DNA of 64,000 nt from Myxococcales bacterium (GTDB taxonomy: Bacteria; Myxococcota_A; Bradymonadia; UBA7976; UBA1532): positions 1,302,001-1,366,000 of the forward strand of contig JACKDP010000001.1 of NCBI GenBank assembly GCA_020633435.1, written 5' to 3'. The notes under the pieces were generated by a model. That model saw only the letters and a program-made list of their open reading frames with translations. It was not told where the DNA came from and did no database searches. Each line of letters starts with the position of its first letter. The first letter of the stretch is position 1. Positions 56,937-64,000 of this stretch are shown one piece after another. The position numbers were made by a program, and so were the translations under genes.

Positions 56937-58826
56937 TCACCCCCCGCAGGGCTGGATCAGGCAGGCGGCCGGCGGCAACGCGGGGGGCGGCACGCGCTCC
57001 TCGCAGCTCGCCGCGACGGCCAGATCCGGCGCCCACGTCCAGTCATTGAACTGCAGCTCGCCCATGTGGCGGGCGAGGCCGCAGAGGTTGTAGCTGACGA
57101 CCTCGGCCCGGCGGACCAGGCGCGTGGTCTGGCGGTAGAAGATGCCGTACTTCCCGCGCGGGATGTAGCCGGTGTAGCTCTGGACGGTCTGGTCGCTGCG
57201 CGAGTCCACCAGCGTCAGGCTCTCGGCGATCTCCTCACCCTCGCTGATGACCTCGCTGTCGGAGACCCCCTCCGACACGTTCCACGTCCGCGTGTTGTCG
57301 AGCGTCTGGCCCTCGCTCACCGAGCGGTTGCGACCCTGGGACAGCGCGTAGGCGCCGCCGATGCTGCGGCTGCGCTCCTCCGTCACCGCGCTGCCGAAGC
57401 TGCGGCTCTCGGACCGGCTCCCGCCCATGCTGAAGCCGCGATCCGTCGACTCCGAGCGGCTCGCGCCGTTGCTCCAGCCCACCGCGCCCCCGGCGCGGAC
57501 GCCCACGGTCGTCGAGGCCGAGCCCGTCACCTTCGCGAACCCGGGGATGGACCCCTCCGCCGAGCCCGAGACGGTCACCGCCCCGCTCACGTCGCCGTAG
57601 ATGCGGTTCGCGCGCTCGTTGTACTCGGTGTTGGACTCGCCCTGGCTCATGTTCCACTCCCAGGTCTCCCCGTCGGTGGTGTTGAAGCCGACCCGGTTCG
57701 ACTCGCTCTCGGCGTAGTCGATGTTGTAGGCCTCGGCGACCTCCTCCTCCTCGCGCTCGCTCTCCGTGAAGCTGCGGCTGCGGCTCTCGCCCTGCGCGAT
57801 GCCCTCCTGCCACGACTGGTTCATGGTCAGGCCCTCGCTCCGGCTCCAGTTCTGGCTGACCGTCACGCTCACCTGGCGCTGGCGCGTCTCGGTCCGCGAC
57901 TCGGCGTACGAGACCTGGCTGTCGAACGACCCCGGGATGCAACCCGACACGGGCACCGGCTCGTAGCGCTCCGCCACCTCCTGCTTCCCGTTGAACCGCA
58001 CCTCGATGGGCCGGTGCACCGAGATGGGCATCGCCGTCTCGACGCTGTGGCCCTCGCTGTCGTAGGCCAGCACCCGGATGCCCGTGACGTAGAACTGCTC
58101 CTCCGCCGGCACCTCGTTGAAGACCACGATCTCGGCCTCGCCCAGGGCGTCGTTGGGCACCACCCGGTCGAACACATGCTCGAACCGCGTCGCGCCGCCC
58201 ACGCCGTTGACGTTGCTCAGCTCGTACTCGAACCGCTCGGCCTTGATGCCGACCGGCCGCACCTGCAGGTAGTACGGGATGCCCGCCATCACGCGCAGCG
58301 CCGGCGCCCCGCACGCCACGGGCTCCACCGTGTCGTCGGGGTTGAGGATGAGCGGCGCGAAGACCTCGACGATGACCGACGGCCCCACGCCCAGGCGCTG
58401 CGTCCGCGGCCGGGCGTCGCGGGTCACGACCCCGTCCAGATCCTCCATCTCGGCGATGATCTGCCCCTCGAACACCCCCGGCCGATCGGACCGCGACAGC
58501 GGGTTGTTGAACGGCCCGAACCGGTTGATGCGCACGGCGTCGTACGTCTCGCCGCCCACGTCGATGGTGCCATCCGGCAGCGCGCCGAACGTCAGGTTCA
58601 CGTCCTCCGCCCGCCCGTCATCCGTCGTGAAGGTGCCGCGGAACGTGACCCGCACGGCCTTCAGCTCCTCCGCGCTCAGGCCCTGGCCATAGAGGCCCAG
58701 CGTCTCGCCGACGACCACCTCGCTCGCCGACAGCCCCAGGACCCGCGGCCCCGTCTCCGGGGTGGCCGGATCGGCGCAGGCCGCCGCACCACCCAGAATC
58801 GCCAAAGAGATCAGCAGCTTGCGCAT
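56937..58826 (-). CDS. Secreted Ser/Glu/Arg-rich protein of unknown family (copy 1)
   Basis: A 629-residue protein with signal peptide LLISLAILGGAAAC (possible lipobox). An N-terminal IPT/TIG-like beta domain (VLGLSASEVVVGETLGLYGQ) and another beta domain with VHRPIEVRFNG follow. A ~250-residue central region alternates Ser, Arg, Glu and aromatic residues (QGESRSRSFTESEREEEE, GSRSESRSFGSAVTEERS) around GSIPGFAKVTGS. A conserved end reads PRGKYGIFYRQTTRLVRRAE, NLCGL, GELQFNDWTWA and CLIQPCGG. It lies 5 bp after copy 2. Alternating polar strands recall beta-pore-forming proteins, but that is speculation. Confidence 0.75.
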   Translation of the reverse strand: MRKLLISLAILGGAAACADPATPETGPRVLGLSASEVVVGETLGLYGQGLSAEELKAVRVTFRGTFTTDDGRAEDVNLTFGALPDGTIDVGGETYDAVRINRFGPFNNPLSRSDRPGVFEGQIIAEMEDLDGVVTRDARPRTQRLGVGPSVIVEVFAPLILNPDDTVEPVACGAPALRVMAGIPYYLQVRPVGIKAERFEYELSNVNGVGGATRFEHVFDRVVPNDALGEAEIVVFNEVPAEEQFYVTGIRVLAYDSEGHSVETAMPISVHRPIEVRFNGKQEVAERYEPVPVSGCIPGSFDSQVSYAESRTETRQRQVSVTVSQNWSRSEGLTMNQSWQEGIAQGESRSRSFTESEREEEEVAEAYNIDYAESESNRVGFNTTDGETWEWNMSQGESNTEYNERANRIYGDVSGAVTVSGSAEGSIPGFAKVTGSASTTVGVRAGGAVGWSNGASRSESTDRGFSMGGSRSESRSFGSAVTEERSRSIGGAYALSQGRNRSVSEGQTLDNTRTWNVSEGVSDSEVISEGEEIAESLTLVDSRSDQTVQSYTGYIPRGKYGIFYRQTTRLVRRAEVVSYNLCGLARHMGELQFNDWTWAPDLAVAASCEERVPPPALPPAACLIQPCGG

Positions 58827-58831
58827 CGCGA

Positions 58832-60700
58832 TCACCCCCCACACGGGCTGACGAAGCAGCGGGCCTTGGGCAGGTTCGACGGCGGCGGCAGCGCGTCGCA
58901 CGTCGGGCCGACGGCCAGGCCGGCCGCCCACGTCCACTCGTTGAACTGCAGCTCGCCCGCGTGGCTGGCCAGCCCGCACAGGTCGTAGCTGCGCACCTCG
59001 GCGCGCCGCACGAAGCGGGTCGTCTGCCGATAGAAGACCCCGTAGCGCCCCCGGGGGATGGACCCGGCGAGCCCCTGGGTGGTGGAGACCTCATGGGAAG
59101 TCTGCAGCGCCTCTTCCACGCGCCGCGCGTCGCCCTGGGCCACCACCTCCTCCGTCGAGACCCCCTGGCCGAACGCCCAGGTCCGGGTGTTGGAGATGGT
59201 CTCCTCGGTCTCGGCCGTGCGCTCCCGCGACCGGCTCACCGCGTACGTCCCCTCCACCGACTCCGAGCGGCTCTCGGCCACCGTCGTCCCGAAGCTGCGG
59301 CCCTCGCTCAGGCTCCCGCCCGCCGACCAGCCCTCGCTCACGTTGCGCGCCCGGCGAGATCCCTGCGTGCCCTCGGTGCTCGCCCCGGCCGACACGCCCA
59401 CCGTCGTCTCGACGCCCCCGGAGACCTTCGCGAACCCCGGGATGGACCCCTCGGCCTCGACGCCGACCGTCCCCTCCCAGCTCCCCTCGCCGAAGATCAT
59501 GTTCATCCGGCTCTCGTAGACCTCGTTGCTCTCGCCGTGGGCCAGGTTCCAGGCCCAGCTCTCCCCGTTCTCGGAGGCGAAGTCCACGTCGTTGGAGACA
59601 TCGCGCCGGTAGCTCACGCCCTGGCTCTCGCTGATGTTCTCCCCCTCCCACTCGCTGACGCCCTCGGCCCGGCTGCGGCTCTCGCCCGCCTCGATGCCCT
59701 CGACGGTGTCCCGCGACAGGCTCCGCCCCTCGCTGCGCAGCCACTCGGTGCTCACGGTGACCGCCACGCTCTGCAGCCGCACCTCCGTCACCGACTCCTG
59801 GTACTCCACGCGGCTGTCGATGCTGCCGGGGATGCAGCCCGAGACGGGCTCCGGCTCGTACCGCTCGGCCAGCTCGATGGTCCCGTCGTAGCGGACCTCC
59901 AGCGGCCGGTGCACCGTCACCGGCAGCACCGTCTGGGCGGCGTGGCCCTGGGCGTCGTAGGCCGTGATGGTGATGACGCTGACCGCGTGCTGCACATCCT
60001 CGGCGATGGGGTTGAAGAGCAGCGGGCCGTCCTCGGGATCCTCGCCCACCCGGTCGCCTGGCGGCGGCTGGTTGAAGGCGTGCTCGAACGTCGTGATCCC
60101 GGGCTGCCCGTTGACGTTGCTGATCTCATAGACGTAGCGGACGGCCTTCAGGCCCGTCGCCCGCACCCGCAAGCGGTACGGGATGCCCGCCAGCGCCCGC
60201 GGGGCCGGCGCGCCGCAGTCCGCCTCGAGGGGCTCGAAGACCTCGATGACCACCGACGGCCCCACCTCGAGGTCGACCGTCAGGCCCTGCCCGCGGCTCA
60301 CGACCCCGTCGCTGGACTCCACGACGGCCGCGACCTTGCCGCGGAAGACGCCGGTGCGGGCGTCGCCGGTGAACGGGTTCGCGAAGGGACCGAAGCGCGC
60401 CACGGAGAGGATCTCTCGCTCGTCGCCCCCCAGCTCCCGGCCGCCGAAGATGGGCGAGGCGACGTAGTCCACGTTGGACACCGTCCCATCGCTCGCTTCG
60501 AAGACGCCGGTAAAGGCGAGGCGTGTCGAGCCCTCTTCACCGTGCAGGAAGCCATGGCCCAGAACCTCGAACGTCTCGCCCATCACCACCCGATGCGACG
60601 ACACGTCCACCACGACTGGACCGTTCTCCGTGACCGGCGGCGTGGAGCAGGCACACAGCCCCCCCGCCAGCCAGGCGACCAGCACCCCGCGCTTCCCCAT
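58832..60700 (-). CDS. Secreted Ser/Glu/Arg-rich protein of unknown family (copy 2)
   Basis: A 622-residue paralogue of the downstream gene. Start ATG 60700 sits behind AGGAGCG, and the signal peptide is LVAWLAGGLCAC (lipobox-like). Conserved blocks are FGPFANPFTGD (copy 1: FGPFNNPLSRSD), VGPSVVIEVFEPL, ALAGIPYRLRVRATGLKA, VHRPLEVRYDG, ERYEPEPVSGCIPGSIDS, EGSIPGFAKVSG, PRGRYGVFYRQTTRFVRRAE, GELQFNEWTWA and CFVSPCGG. The central region is again Ser/Glu/Arg-rich but diverged. First gene of a three-gene minus operon. Confidence 0.75.
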   Translation of the reverse strand: MGKRGVLVAWLAGGLCACSTPPVTENGPVVVDVSSHRVVMGETFEVLGHGFLHGEEGSTRLAFTGVFEASDGTVSNVDYVASPIFGGRELGGDEREILSVARFGPFANPFTGDARTGVFRGKVAAVVESSDGVVSRGQGLTVDLEVGPSVVIEVFEPLEADCGAPAPRALAGIPYRLRVRATGLKAVRYVYEISNVNGQPGITTFEHAFNQPPPGDRVGEDPEDGPLLFNPIAEDVQHAVSVITITAYDAQGHAAQTVLPVTVHRPLEVRYDGTIELAERYEPEPVSGCIPGSIDSRVEYQESVTEVRLQSVAVTVSTEWLRSEGRSLSRDTVEGIEAGESRSRAEGVSEWEGENISESQGVSYRRDVSNDVDFASENGESWAWNLAHGESNEVYESRMNMIFGEGSWEGTVGVEAEGSIPGFAKVSGGVETTVGVSAGASTEGTQGSRRARNVSEGWSAGGSLSEGRSFGTTVAESRSESVEGTYAVSRSRERTAETEETISNTRTWAFGQGVSTEEVVAQGDARRVEEALQTSHEVSTTQGLAGSIPRGRYGVFYRQTTRFVRRAEVRSYDLCGLASHAGELQFNEWTWAAGLAVGPTCDALPPPSNLPKARCFVSPCGG

Positions 60701-61104
60701 TTTCGCTCCTCTCCAGGCGCCTTCGCGTGCCCGTGGCGAATCCCACTGCGGCACCCTCGGCAATCGCGATCGATAAACCCCCTTTGGCCGGCAGCTCACA
60801 CCCCCGGCCCGAACGCGCCCGGATACTAGCGCAAACCCATGCCGTTGGCACGGCCTGTGCCGATCGGACGACGCTGGAATCGTACATGAACACGGCTTGC
60901 CCGCGCGCGGCGCGCGACCCCATCACGAGGGCCGACGAAAACCACCGTCAGAACAGCGACTTGCGGCCTCCTGCCGTGAAGCCCGGACGCAGGCTTGGCG
61001 ACCCCCCGGGACCGCGCGCCGAGGGCCTGTGGCCCGAGCCGCACGTGGGCACGCTGACCGTGAACCAGATGGGAACGAGGAAGGGGCAGCCCCCGGGCCC
61101 GGGC
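60701..61104. other. 404-bp non-coding gap
   Basis: The gap separates the start of the secreted-protein operon from the end of the AgmX-like gene, both on the minus strand, and so should contain the operon's promoter. I see no convincing -35/-10 pair. A palindromic GGCAC-GGCCT-GTGCC (60847-60861) also fits a sigma-54 pattern on the plus strand but points to no gene. A GC-rich stem near 61084-61104 could end AgmX-like transcription; it has no T-run. Confidence 0.5.
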
Positions 61105-61737
61105 TCAGAACGAGTAGGGCAGCCGGATGCGCATGGGCTCGCCGCTGAACGCCGGGAACTCGAAGCGCCGCACCGCCCGCTCCACGCAGCTGCCGAGCTT
61201 CGTCCCGCTGTGCGGCGGCTGGGCGTCCGCCCGGTACACCCGCCCGGAGCGGTCGAGGATGACCGCCACCTCGACCCGCGCCGCCCCGCCCGAGAACGAC
61301 TTGCACCGCTTCACCCGGGACGCGTTCGCCTTCACCGTCGACGTCACCTGCTTGCGCGAGAGCTGCCGCGGCAGGCGCTTCGCCGGCGCCGGCTTGTCCT
61401 GCGCCGCGGCCCGGGCGGCCGCCGCCTTGTCCGCCGCTGCCTTGTCCGCCGCTGCCTCGTCGGCCGCAGCCTTGTCGGCCGCAGCCTTGTCCGCCGCAGC
61501 CTTGTCCGCCGCAGCCTTGTCCGCGGCTGCCTTGTCCGCGGCTGCCTTGTCCGCGGCTGCCTTGTCCGCGGCTGCCTTGTCCGCGGCTGCCTTGTCCGCC
61601 GCAGCCTTGTCCGCGGCTGCCTTGTCCGCGGCTGCCTTGTCCGCGGCTGCCTTGTCCGCGGCTGCCTTGTCCGCCGCCGCCTGCTCCGCCGCAGCCTTGT
61701 CCGCCGCAGCCTCGTCCGCCGCAGCGCGTCGCGGCAC
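61105..61737 (-). CDS. C-terminal part of the AgmX-like repeat protein (other frame)
   Basis: This 210-residue reading continues the upstream gene after a frame change near 61740. About 18 AAADK-type repeats run into RQLSRKQVTSTVKANASRVK and an AgmX/PglI-TonB-like C-terminal domain (VEVAVILDRSGRVYRADAQP, CVERAVRRFEFPAFSGEPM, RLPYSF). In myxobacterial AgmX and relatives this domain lies at the C-terminus of gliding or envelope-spanning proteins. The apparent start MPRRAAADE is within the frameshift zone and has no ribosome site, so it is not an independent gene. Confidence 0.7.
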   Translation of the reverse strand: MPRRAAADEAAADKAAAEQAAADKAAADKAAADKAAADKAAADKAAADKAAADKAAADKAAADKAAADKAAADKAAADKAAADKAAADKAAADEAAADKAAADKAAAARAAAQDKPAPAKRLPRQLSRKQVTSTVKANASRVKRCKSFSGGAARVEVAVILDRSGRVYRADAQPPHSGTKLGSCVERAVRRFEFPAFSGEPMRIRLPYSF

Positions 61738-62759
61738 TTGTCGCCGCTGTCCGCCGCAGCCTTGTCCGCAGCCGCCTGCTCCGCCGCAGCCTTGTCCGCC
61801 GCCAGCTTCTCGGCTTCAGCCTTGTCCGCCGCCAGCTTGTCAGCTTCCGCCCTGTCCGCCGCTGCCTTGTCCGCAGCCAGCTTCTCGGCTTCAGCCTTGT
61901 CCGCAGCCGCCTGCTCCACCGCAGCCTTGTCCGCCGCAGCCTTGTCCGCCGCAGCCTTGTCCGCCGCAGCCTTGTCCGCCGCAGCCTTGTCCGCCGCAGC
62001 CTTGTCCGCCGCTGCCTTGTCCGCAGCCGCCTGCTCCGCCGCAGCCTTGTCCGCCGCCAGCTTCTCGGCTTCAGCCTTGTCCGCCGCCGCCTTGTCCGCC
62101 TCGGCCTGCGCGGCCTGCTCCGCTCCACCCGCCGCCGCCAGCATCGCCAGGCTCTCAGGCGCAGCCGGCTCGGCCGGCTCGGCCGAGTCCGGGGCGGCCG
62201 CGCTCTCCACCGCCGCCATGGACGCTGGCGCAGCGCTCTCCGGCGCCGCGCTCTCCGGCGCCGCGCTCGCTGGCGCAGCGCTCTCCACCGCCGCCATCGA
62301 CACCGGCGCCGCGCTTGCTACCGCAGCGCTCTCCACCGCCGCGACCGTCGCCGGCGCCGCGCTCTCCACCGCCACGCTGGCCGGCGCCGCGCTCGCCACC
62401 GCTGCCGTGCTCTGCGGCGCCGCACCGTCTGCCGCCGGATCTGACCGGAAGAACAACCAGGCCAGCACGATGCCCGCCGACGCGGCCATCAGCGTGATCC
62501 CCGCCGCGGCGAGCCAGAACCCGAGGCGCTCCTGCCGGGCCGCCGGCGCGATCCCCGTCAGCTCCGGTGCCGCCTCGAAGGCCGTGGGCGAGGGCAGCTG
62601 CCCCTCCCCCACCAGCCCCGCGCTCTCGAGGGCCTGCAGATCGATCAGCCCCGACCCGCCCCCCTCCGGCCCGGCCGCCTCCAGATCCGCCGGCACCTTG
62701 AACCCCGCCAGCTCGATGAGCCCCGAGTCCTCGCGCTCCTGCGACACGTCATCCCCCAC
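61344..62759 (-). CDS. AgmX-like repeat membrane protein, N-terminal part
   Basis: Starting at GTG 62759, the product has two SGLID/E-L motifs (residues 12-17 and 36-41), a membrane helix at ~79-104 (FWLAAAGITLMAASAGIVLA), an Ala/Ser/Pro/Val region of AAVESAAPAS-type repeats, and a long Ala/Lys/Asp repeat region (AAADKAAAEQ, KAEAEKLAAD). Around 61740 the frame breaks (after ADSGDKCRDA) and the reading becomes Arg-rich; the true protein continues in the frame ending at 61105. The complete protein would be ~550 residues. The periplasmic Ala/Lys/Asp helix could span the envelope as in TonB-like proteins. Confidence 0.75.
   Translation of the reverse strand: MGDDVSQEREDSGLIELAGFKVPADLEAAGPEGGGSGLIDLQALESAGLVGEGQLPSPTAFEAAPELTGIAPAARQERLGFWLAAAGITLMAASAGIVLAWLFFRSDPAADGAAPQSTAAVASAAPASVAVESAAPATVAAVESAAVASAAPVSMAAVESAAPASAAPESAAPESAAPASMAAVESAAAPDSAEPAEPAAPESLAMLAAAGGAEQAAQAEADKAAADKAEAEKLAADKAAAEQAAADKAAADKAAADKAAADKAAADKAAADKAAADKAAVEQAAADKAEAEKLAADKAAADRAEADKLAADKAEAEKLAADKAAAEQAAADKAAADSGDKCRDALRRTRLRRTRLRRSRRRRTRQPRTRQPRTRQPRTRQPRTRLRRTRQPRTRQPRTRQPRTRQPRTRQPRTRLRRTRLRRTRLRPTRLRPTRQRRTRQRRTRRRPPGPRRRTSRRRRSACRGSSRASR
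61415..62110 (-). repeat. 15-bp coding tandem repeats (Ala-Ala-Ala-Asp-Lys)
   Basis: Dozens of copies of a 15-bp unit (plus strand GCCGCAGCCTTGTCC, with GCTGCC and GCGGCTGCC variants) make up the periplasmic segment of the AgmX-like gene. Some are replaced by AEAEKLAADK-type units. The repeat is prone to slippage and assembly collapse; a frame break lies inside it. Confidence 0.85.
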
Positions 62760-62856
62760 GCCGGCCGACCGATACAGCCACTCTACACGCGAACCCCGCG
62801 CCCGACACCCTCCGATCGCGCCCGCCCGCCCCCACCTCCCCGCTCGATTTTTTCGC

Positions 62857-62885
62857 TTGACCTCCCCCCCACCACCCGATAAATT
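62857..62885 (+). promoter_or_regulatory. Sigma-70-type promoter of tRNA-Asn
   Basis: TTGACC (62857-62862) and TAAATT (62880-62885) with a 17-bp spacer lie 21 bp before the tRNA, in a T-rich pocket of otherwise GC-rich sequence. Confidence 0.75.
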
Positions 62886-62906
62886 CCGCGCCCACGTGAC
62901 CGCTGG

Positions 62907-62979
62907 TCCGGCATAGCTCAGTTGGTAGAGCAGGCGGCTGTTAACCGCCGGGTCACAGGTTCAAGTCCTGTTGCCGGAG
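62907..62979 (+). tRNA. tRNA-Asn (anticodon GTT)
   Basis: A 73-nt cloverleaf: acceptor TCCGGCA/TGCCGGA, D-stem GCTC/GAGC with loop AGTTGGTA, anticodon stem GGCGG/CCGCC with loop CTGTTAA (GTT at 62940-62942), T-arm ACAGG-TTCAAGT-CCTGT, discriminator G. CCA is not encoded. Confidence 0.98.
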
Positions 62980-62984
62980 CCCAG

Positions 62985-63017
62985 AAAAGCCCCAGACCTC
63001 CCGGTCTGGGGCTTTTT
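62985..63017 (+). terminator. Rho-independent terminator of tRNA-Asn
   Basis: A perfect 10-bp stem GCCCCAGACC/GGTCTGGGGC with a TCCC loop, extended by A-T pairs (AAAA/TTTT) and followed by TTTTTC, begins 6 bp after the tRNA. Confidence 0.95.
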
Positions 63018-63313
63018 CATTTCGGGCACCACGTTCGGCTGGCGGCGACTACCGGTCGGGTGTCGGCAGATCGGAGCGACGCCCGCGAAGGCCGCGGCGC
63101 CAACCCGACCGGCTGAGGCCTGGTGAGGTCGGTGATGGCCGCCGGTATCCGCTGGTGGTGCCCGATGGGCGAAACGTCCTGGTACTGCCTGAGGTTATCG
63201 ATCCCGACCGCCCGGTCGCTCCACCTCCGAGGTCGGGCCCCCCGGTGCACCCGATGATCTCCGCCACGGGTGTCGCGACATCGGTCCACGGCCCGGTCCG
63301 CGTCGATGGCGGG
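63018..63313. other. 296-bp region without a convincing gene
   Basis: Between the tRNA terminator and the stop of the NAT-like gene I see only short spurious frames. Composition is less GC-rich than the rest of the window. No direct copy of the tRNA 3' end is visible. Confidence 0.5.
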
Positions 63314-64000
63314 TCAGCGTCTGCTCCCAGCCCGGTCCAGCGGGTGGCCTTCTTGCGAGCCGAGTTGATCGTCGCGAAGAAGGTGCCGCAGGTCGAAGCC
63401 GAAGTGGTCACGAAGCACCTCCGAAATCCGGGCACCATTGATTCCGTCGAGGCACTCGAAGCCAGCGTCGTCGTAGATCTCCAGCCGGTCTCCGCGGAGG
63501 AACAGGAAGCGGGTTCCCACGACCAGGGAGAAGCGGAGGGCGTCGCTGAACGGATACACGGCGCCCGAGCTGAATCGCGCCTCGATGTCGGCTCTGATCT
63601 CCGACTCCGGTCTGCCGCGCATGTCGATCTCGAGCTGCAGGCTTTCCCGTCCCCTCTTCTCATGGAACACAGACAGTCGTCCGTCCGCGATCTCGGTGCG
63701 AAAGCCCATCCCAAAGCAGCGAAATGCGATTTCCCTGTCGGCCGGGTACAGCCGGAGCGAAGGCCAGCCGTTGCCGACGTCGGCGAAGAACCGACGGGAC
63801 CCGATGCCCACTCGCGCCAGACGGTGGATCTCGCGCCCGCCAATGAAGCCCGAGTGGAGCGAGATGTCGAACCCGGCCCGCACGCCCGCGGCGACGAAGC
63901 TCAGTGTCTTGTCGGAGCACGTCCCGCCCGGGACGGCAGAGCCGAGCCGGGGCCCGTACAGGAGGTGCAGGTTGTGGAATGGCTCGGCCCGAAAGTGCTG
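63314..64000 (-). CDS. Arylamine N-acetyltransferase-like protein, 5' end cut by window edge
   Basis: The reading frame is open from the right edge to the TGA at 63314 (228 residues visible). A Cys-His-Asp arrangement fits the NAT family: Cys in PGGTCSDKTLSF (codon 63917-63919), His in GREIHRLARV (63824-63826) and Asp in FFADVGNGWPS (63779-63781). The later segment SSGAVYPFSDALRFSLV also resembles NATs. The usual RGGxCxE wording is absent, so assignment is tentative. A GTG at 63883 would give a shorter protein but would lose the Cys, so the longer frame is preferred. Base composition is lower in GC than the other genes, hinting at transfer next to a tRNA. Confidence 0.55.
   Translation of the reverse strand, partial: QHFRAEPFHNLHLLYGPRLGSAVPGGTCSDKTLSFVAAGVRAGFDISLHSGFIGGREIHRLARVGIGSRRFFADVGNGWPSLRLYPADREIAFRCFGMGFRTEIADGRLSVFHEKRGRESLQLEIDMRGRPESEIRADIEARFSSGAVYPFSDALRFSLVVGTRFLFLRGDRLEIYDDAGFECLDGINGARISEVLRDHFGFDLRHLLRDDQLGSQEGHPLDRAGSRR

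Noticed and set aside
60846..60861. Sigma-54-like TGGCACGGCCTGTGCC on the plus strand
   Set aside because: It is a palindrome and no plus-strand gene follows before the tRNA 2 kb away, so it is probably a chance match or a protein-binding dyad.
62922..63116. Short plus-strand open frame starting inside the tRNA
   Set aside because: It overlaps tRNA-Asn and its terminator and has no ribosome site.
63049..63843. Minus-strand open frame of 264 codons at the right end
   Set aside because: It is Arg/Ser/Thr-rich and overlaps, in another frame, the NAT-like gene whose catalytic-type residues and open 5' end are convincing.

Overview
The window is about 74% G+C, densely coding on both strands, and most likely comes from a Myxococcota (myxobacterial or relative) chromosome, probably a metagenome or long-read assembly. 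The lineage is inferred from many lipoproteins with Asp/Ala- or Gly-rich linkers after the lipobox, MopE-type Cys/Asp repeats, an AgmX-like protein with SGLIDL-type motifs, a lipoprotein ending in a tail-fibre (S74-like) domain, and sigma-54 regulation. No phage, CRISPR array or complete IS was seen; the only transposase is a single Y1 (RAYT-like) gene. Layout: 0-5.8 kb (minus) is an outer-membrane lipid operon: patatin phospholipase, unknown membrane protein, STAS-MlaE permease fusion and MlaF ATPase, continuing into a gene cut by the left edge. 5.8-9.0 kb (plus) is a MacA/MacB-type efflux operon. 9.1-11.5 kb holds a DEDDh exonuclease, Hsp33 and a membrane protein. 11.5-21 kb holds a ferritin-like diiron protein, a Cys-rich tail-fibre-domain lipoprotein, a divergent pair (744-aa Ig-like-repeat protein; 1041-aa LytM-like/peptidoglycan-binding protein with an effector-like C-terminal half) and a di-haem cytochrome c peroxidase behind a sigma-54-like promoter. 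21-33.6 kb holds a NADAR N-glycosidase, acetyl-CoA synthetase, a CBS protein, two tandem lipoprotein penicillin-acylase homologues with a CapA-like lipoprotein, and a GDPD. 33.6-40.3 kb is the most interesting region. An RNA-repair cassette, rtcR (CARF-sigma-54 activator) divergent from an RtcB ligase of the release-factor-H-coupled type plus an unrecognised 243-aa gene, shares an intergenic region with three near-identical operators (TGGTGCA-N3-TGCACCA) and a strong sigma-54 promoter. Behind rtcR, a Cys-rich repeat lipoprotein has its own sigma-54 promoter and two different dyads, and its reading frame is broken several times. It is followed by three tandem covarying 37-nt hairpins. 40.3-54.9 kb holds an SDR/YndJ/DUF1990 module, a Nif3-like protein, and further lipoproteins including two with different DND-type acidic repeats, plus an epoxide-hydrolase-like enzyme. 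54.9-62.8 kb holds a 72-bp tandem repeat beside the RAYT-like transposase, a membrane protein, two tandem paralogous secreted proteins of unknown family, and the AgmX-like repeat protein. 62.9-64 kb holds tRNA-Asn(GTT) with a clear promoter and terminator, followed by visibly less GC-rich sequence with an edge-truncated arylamine-N-acetyltransferase-like gene. Four low-complexity, GC-rich genes change reading frame internally, so consensus error should be excluded before they are called pseudogenes.
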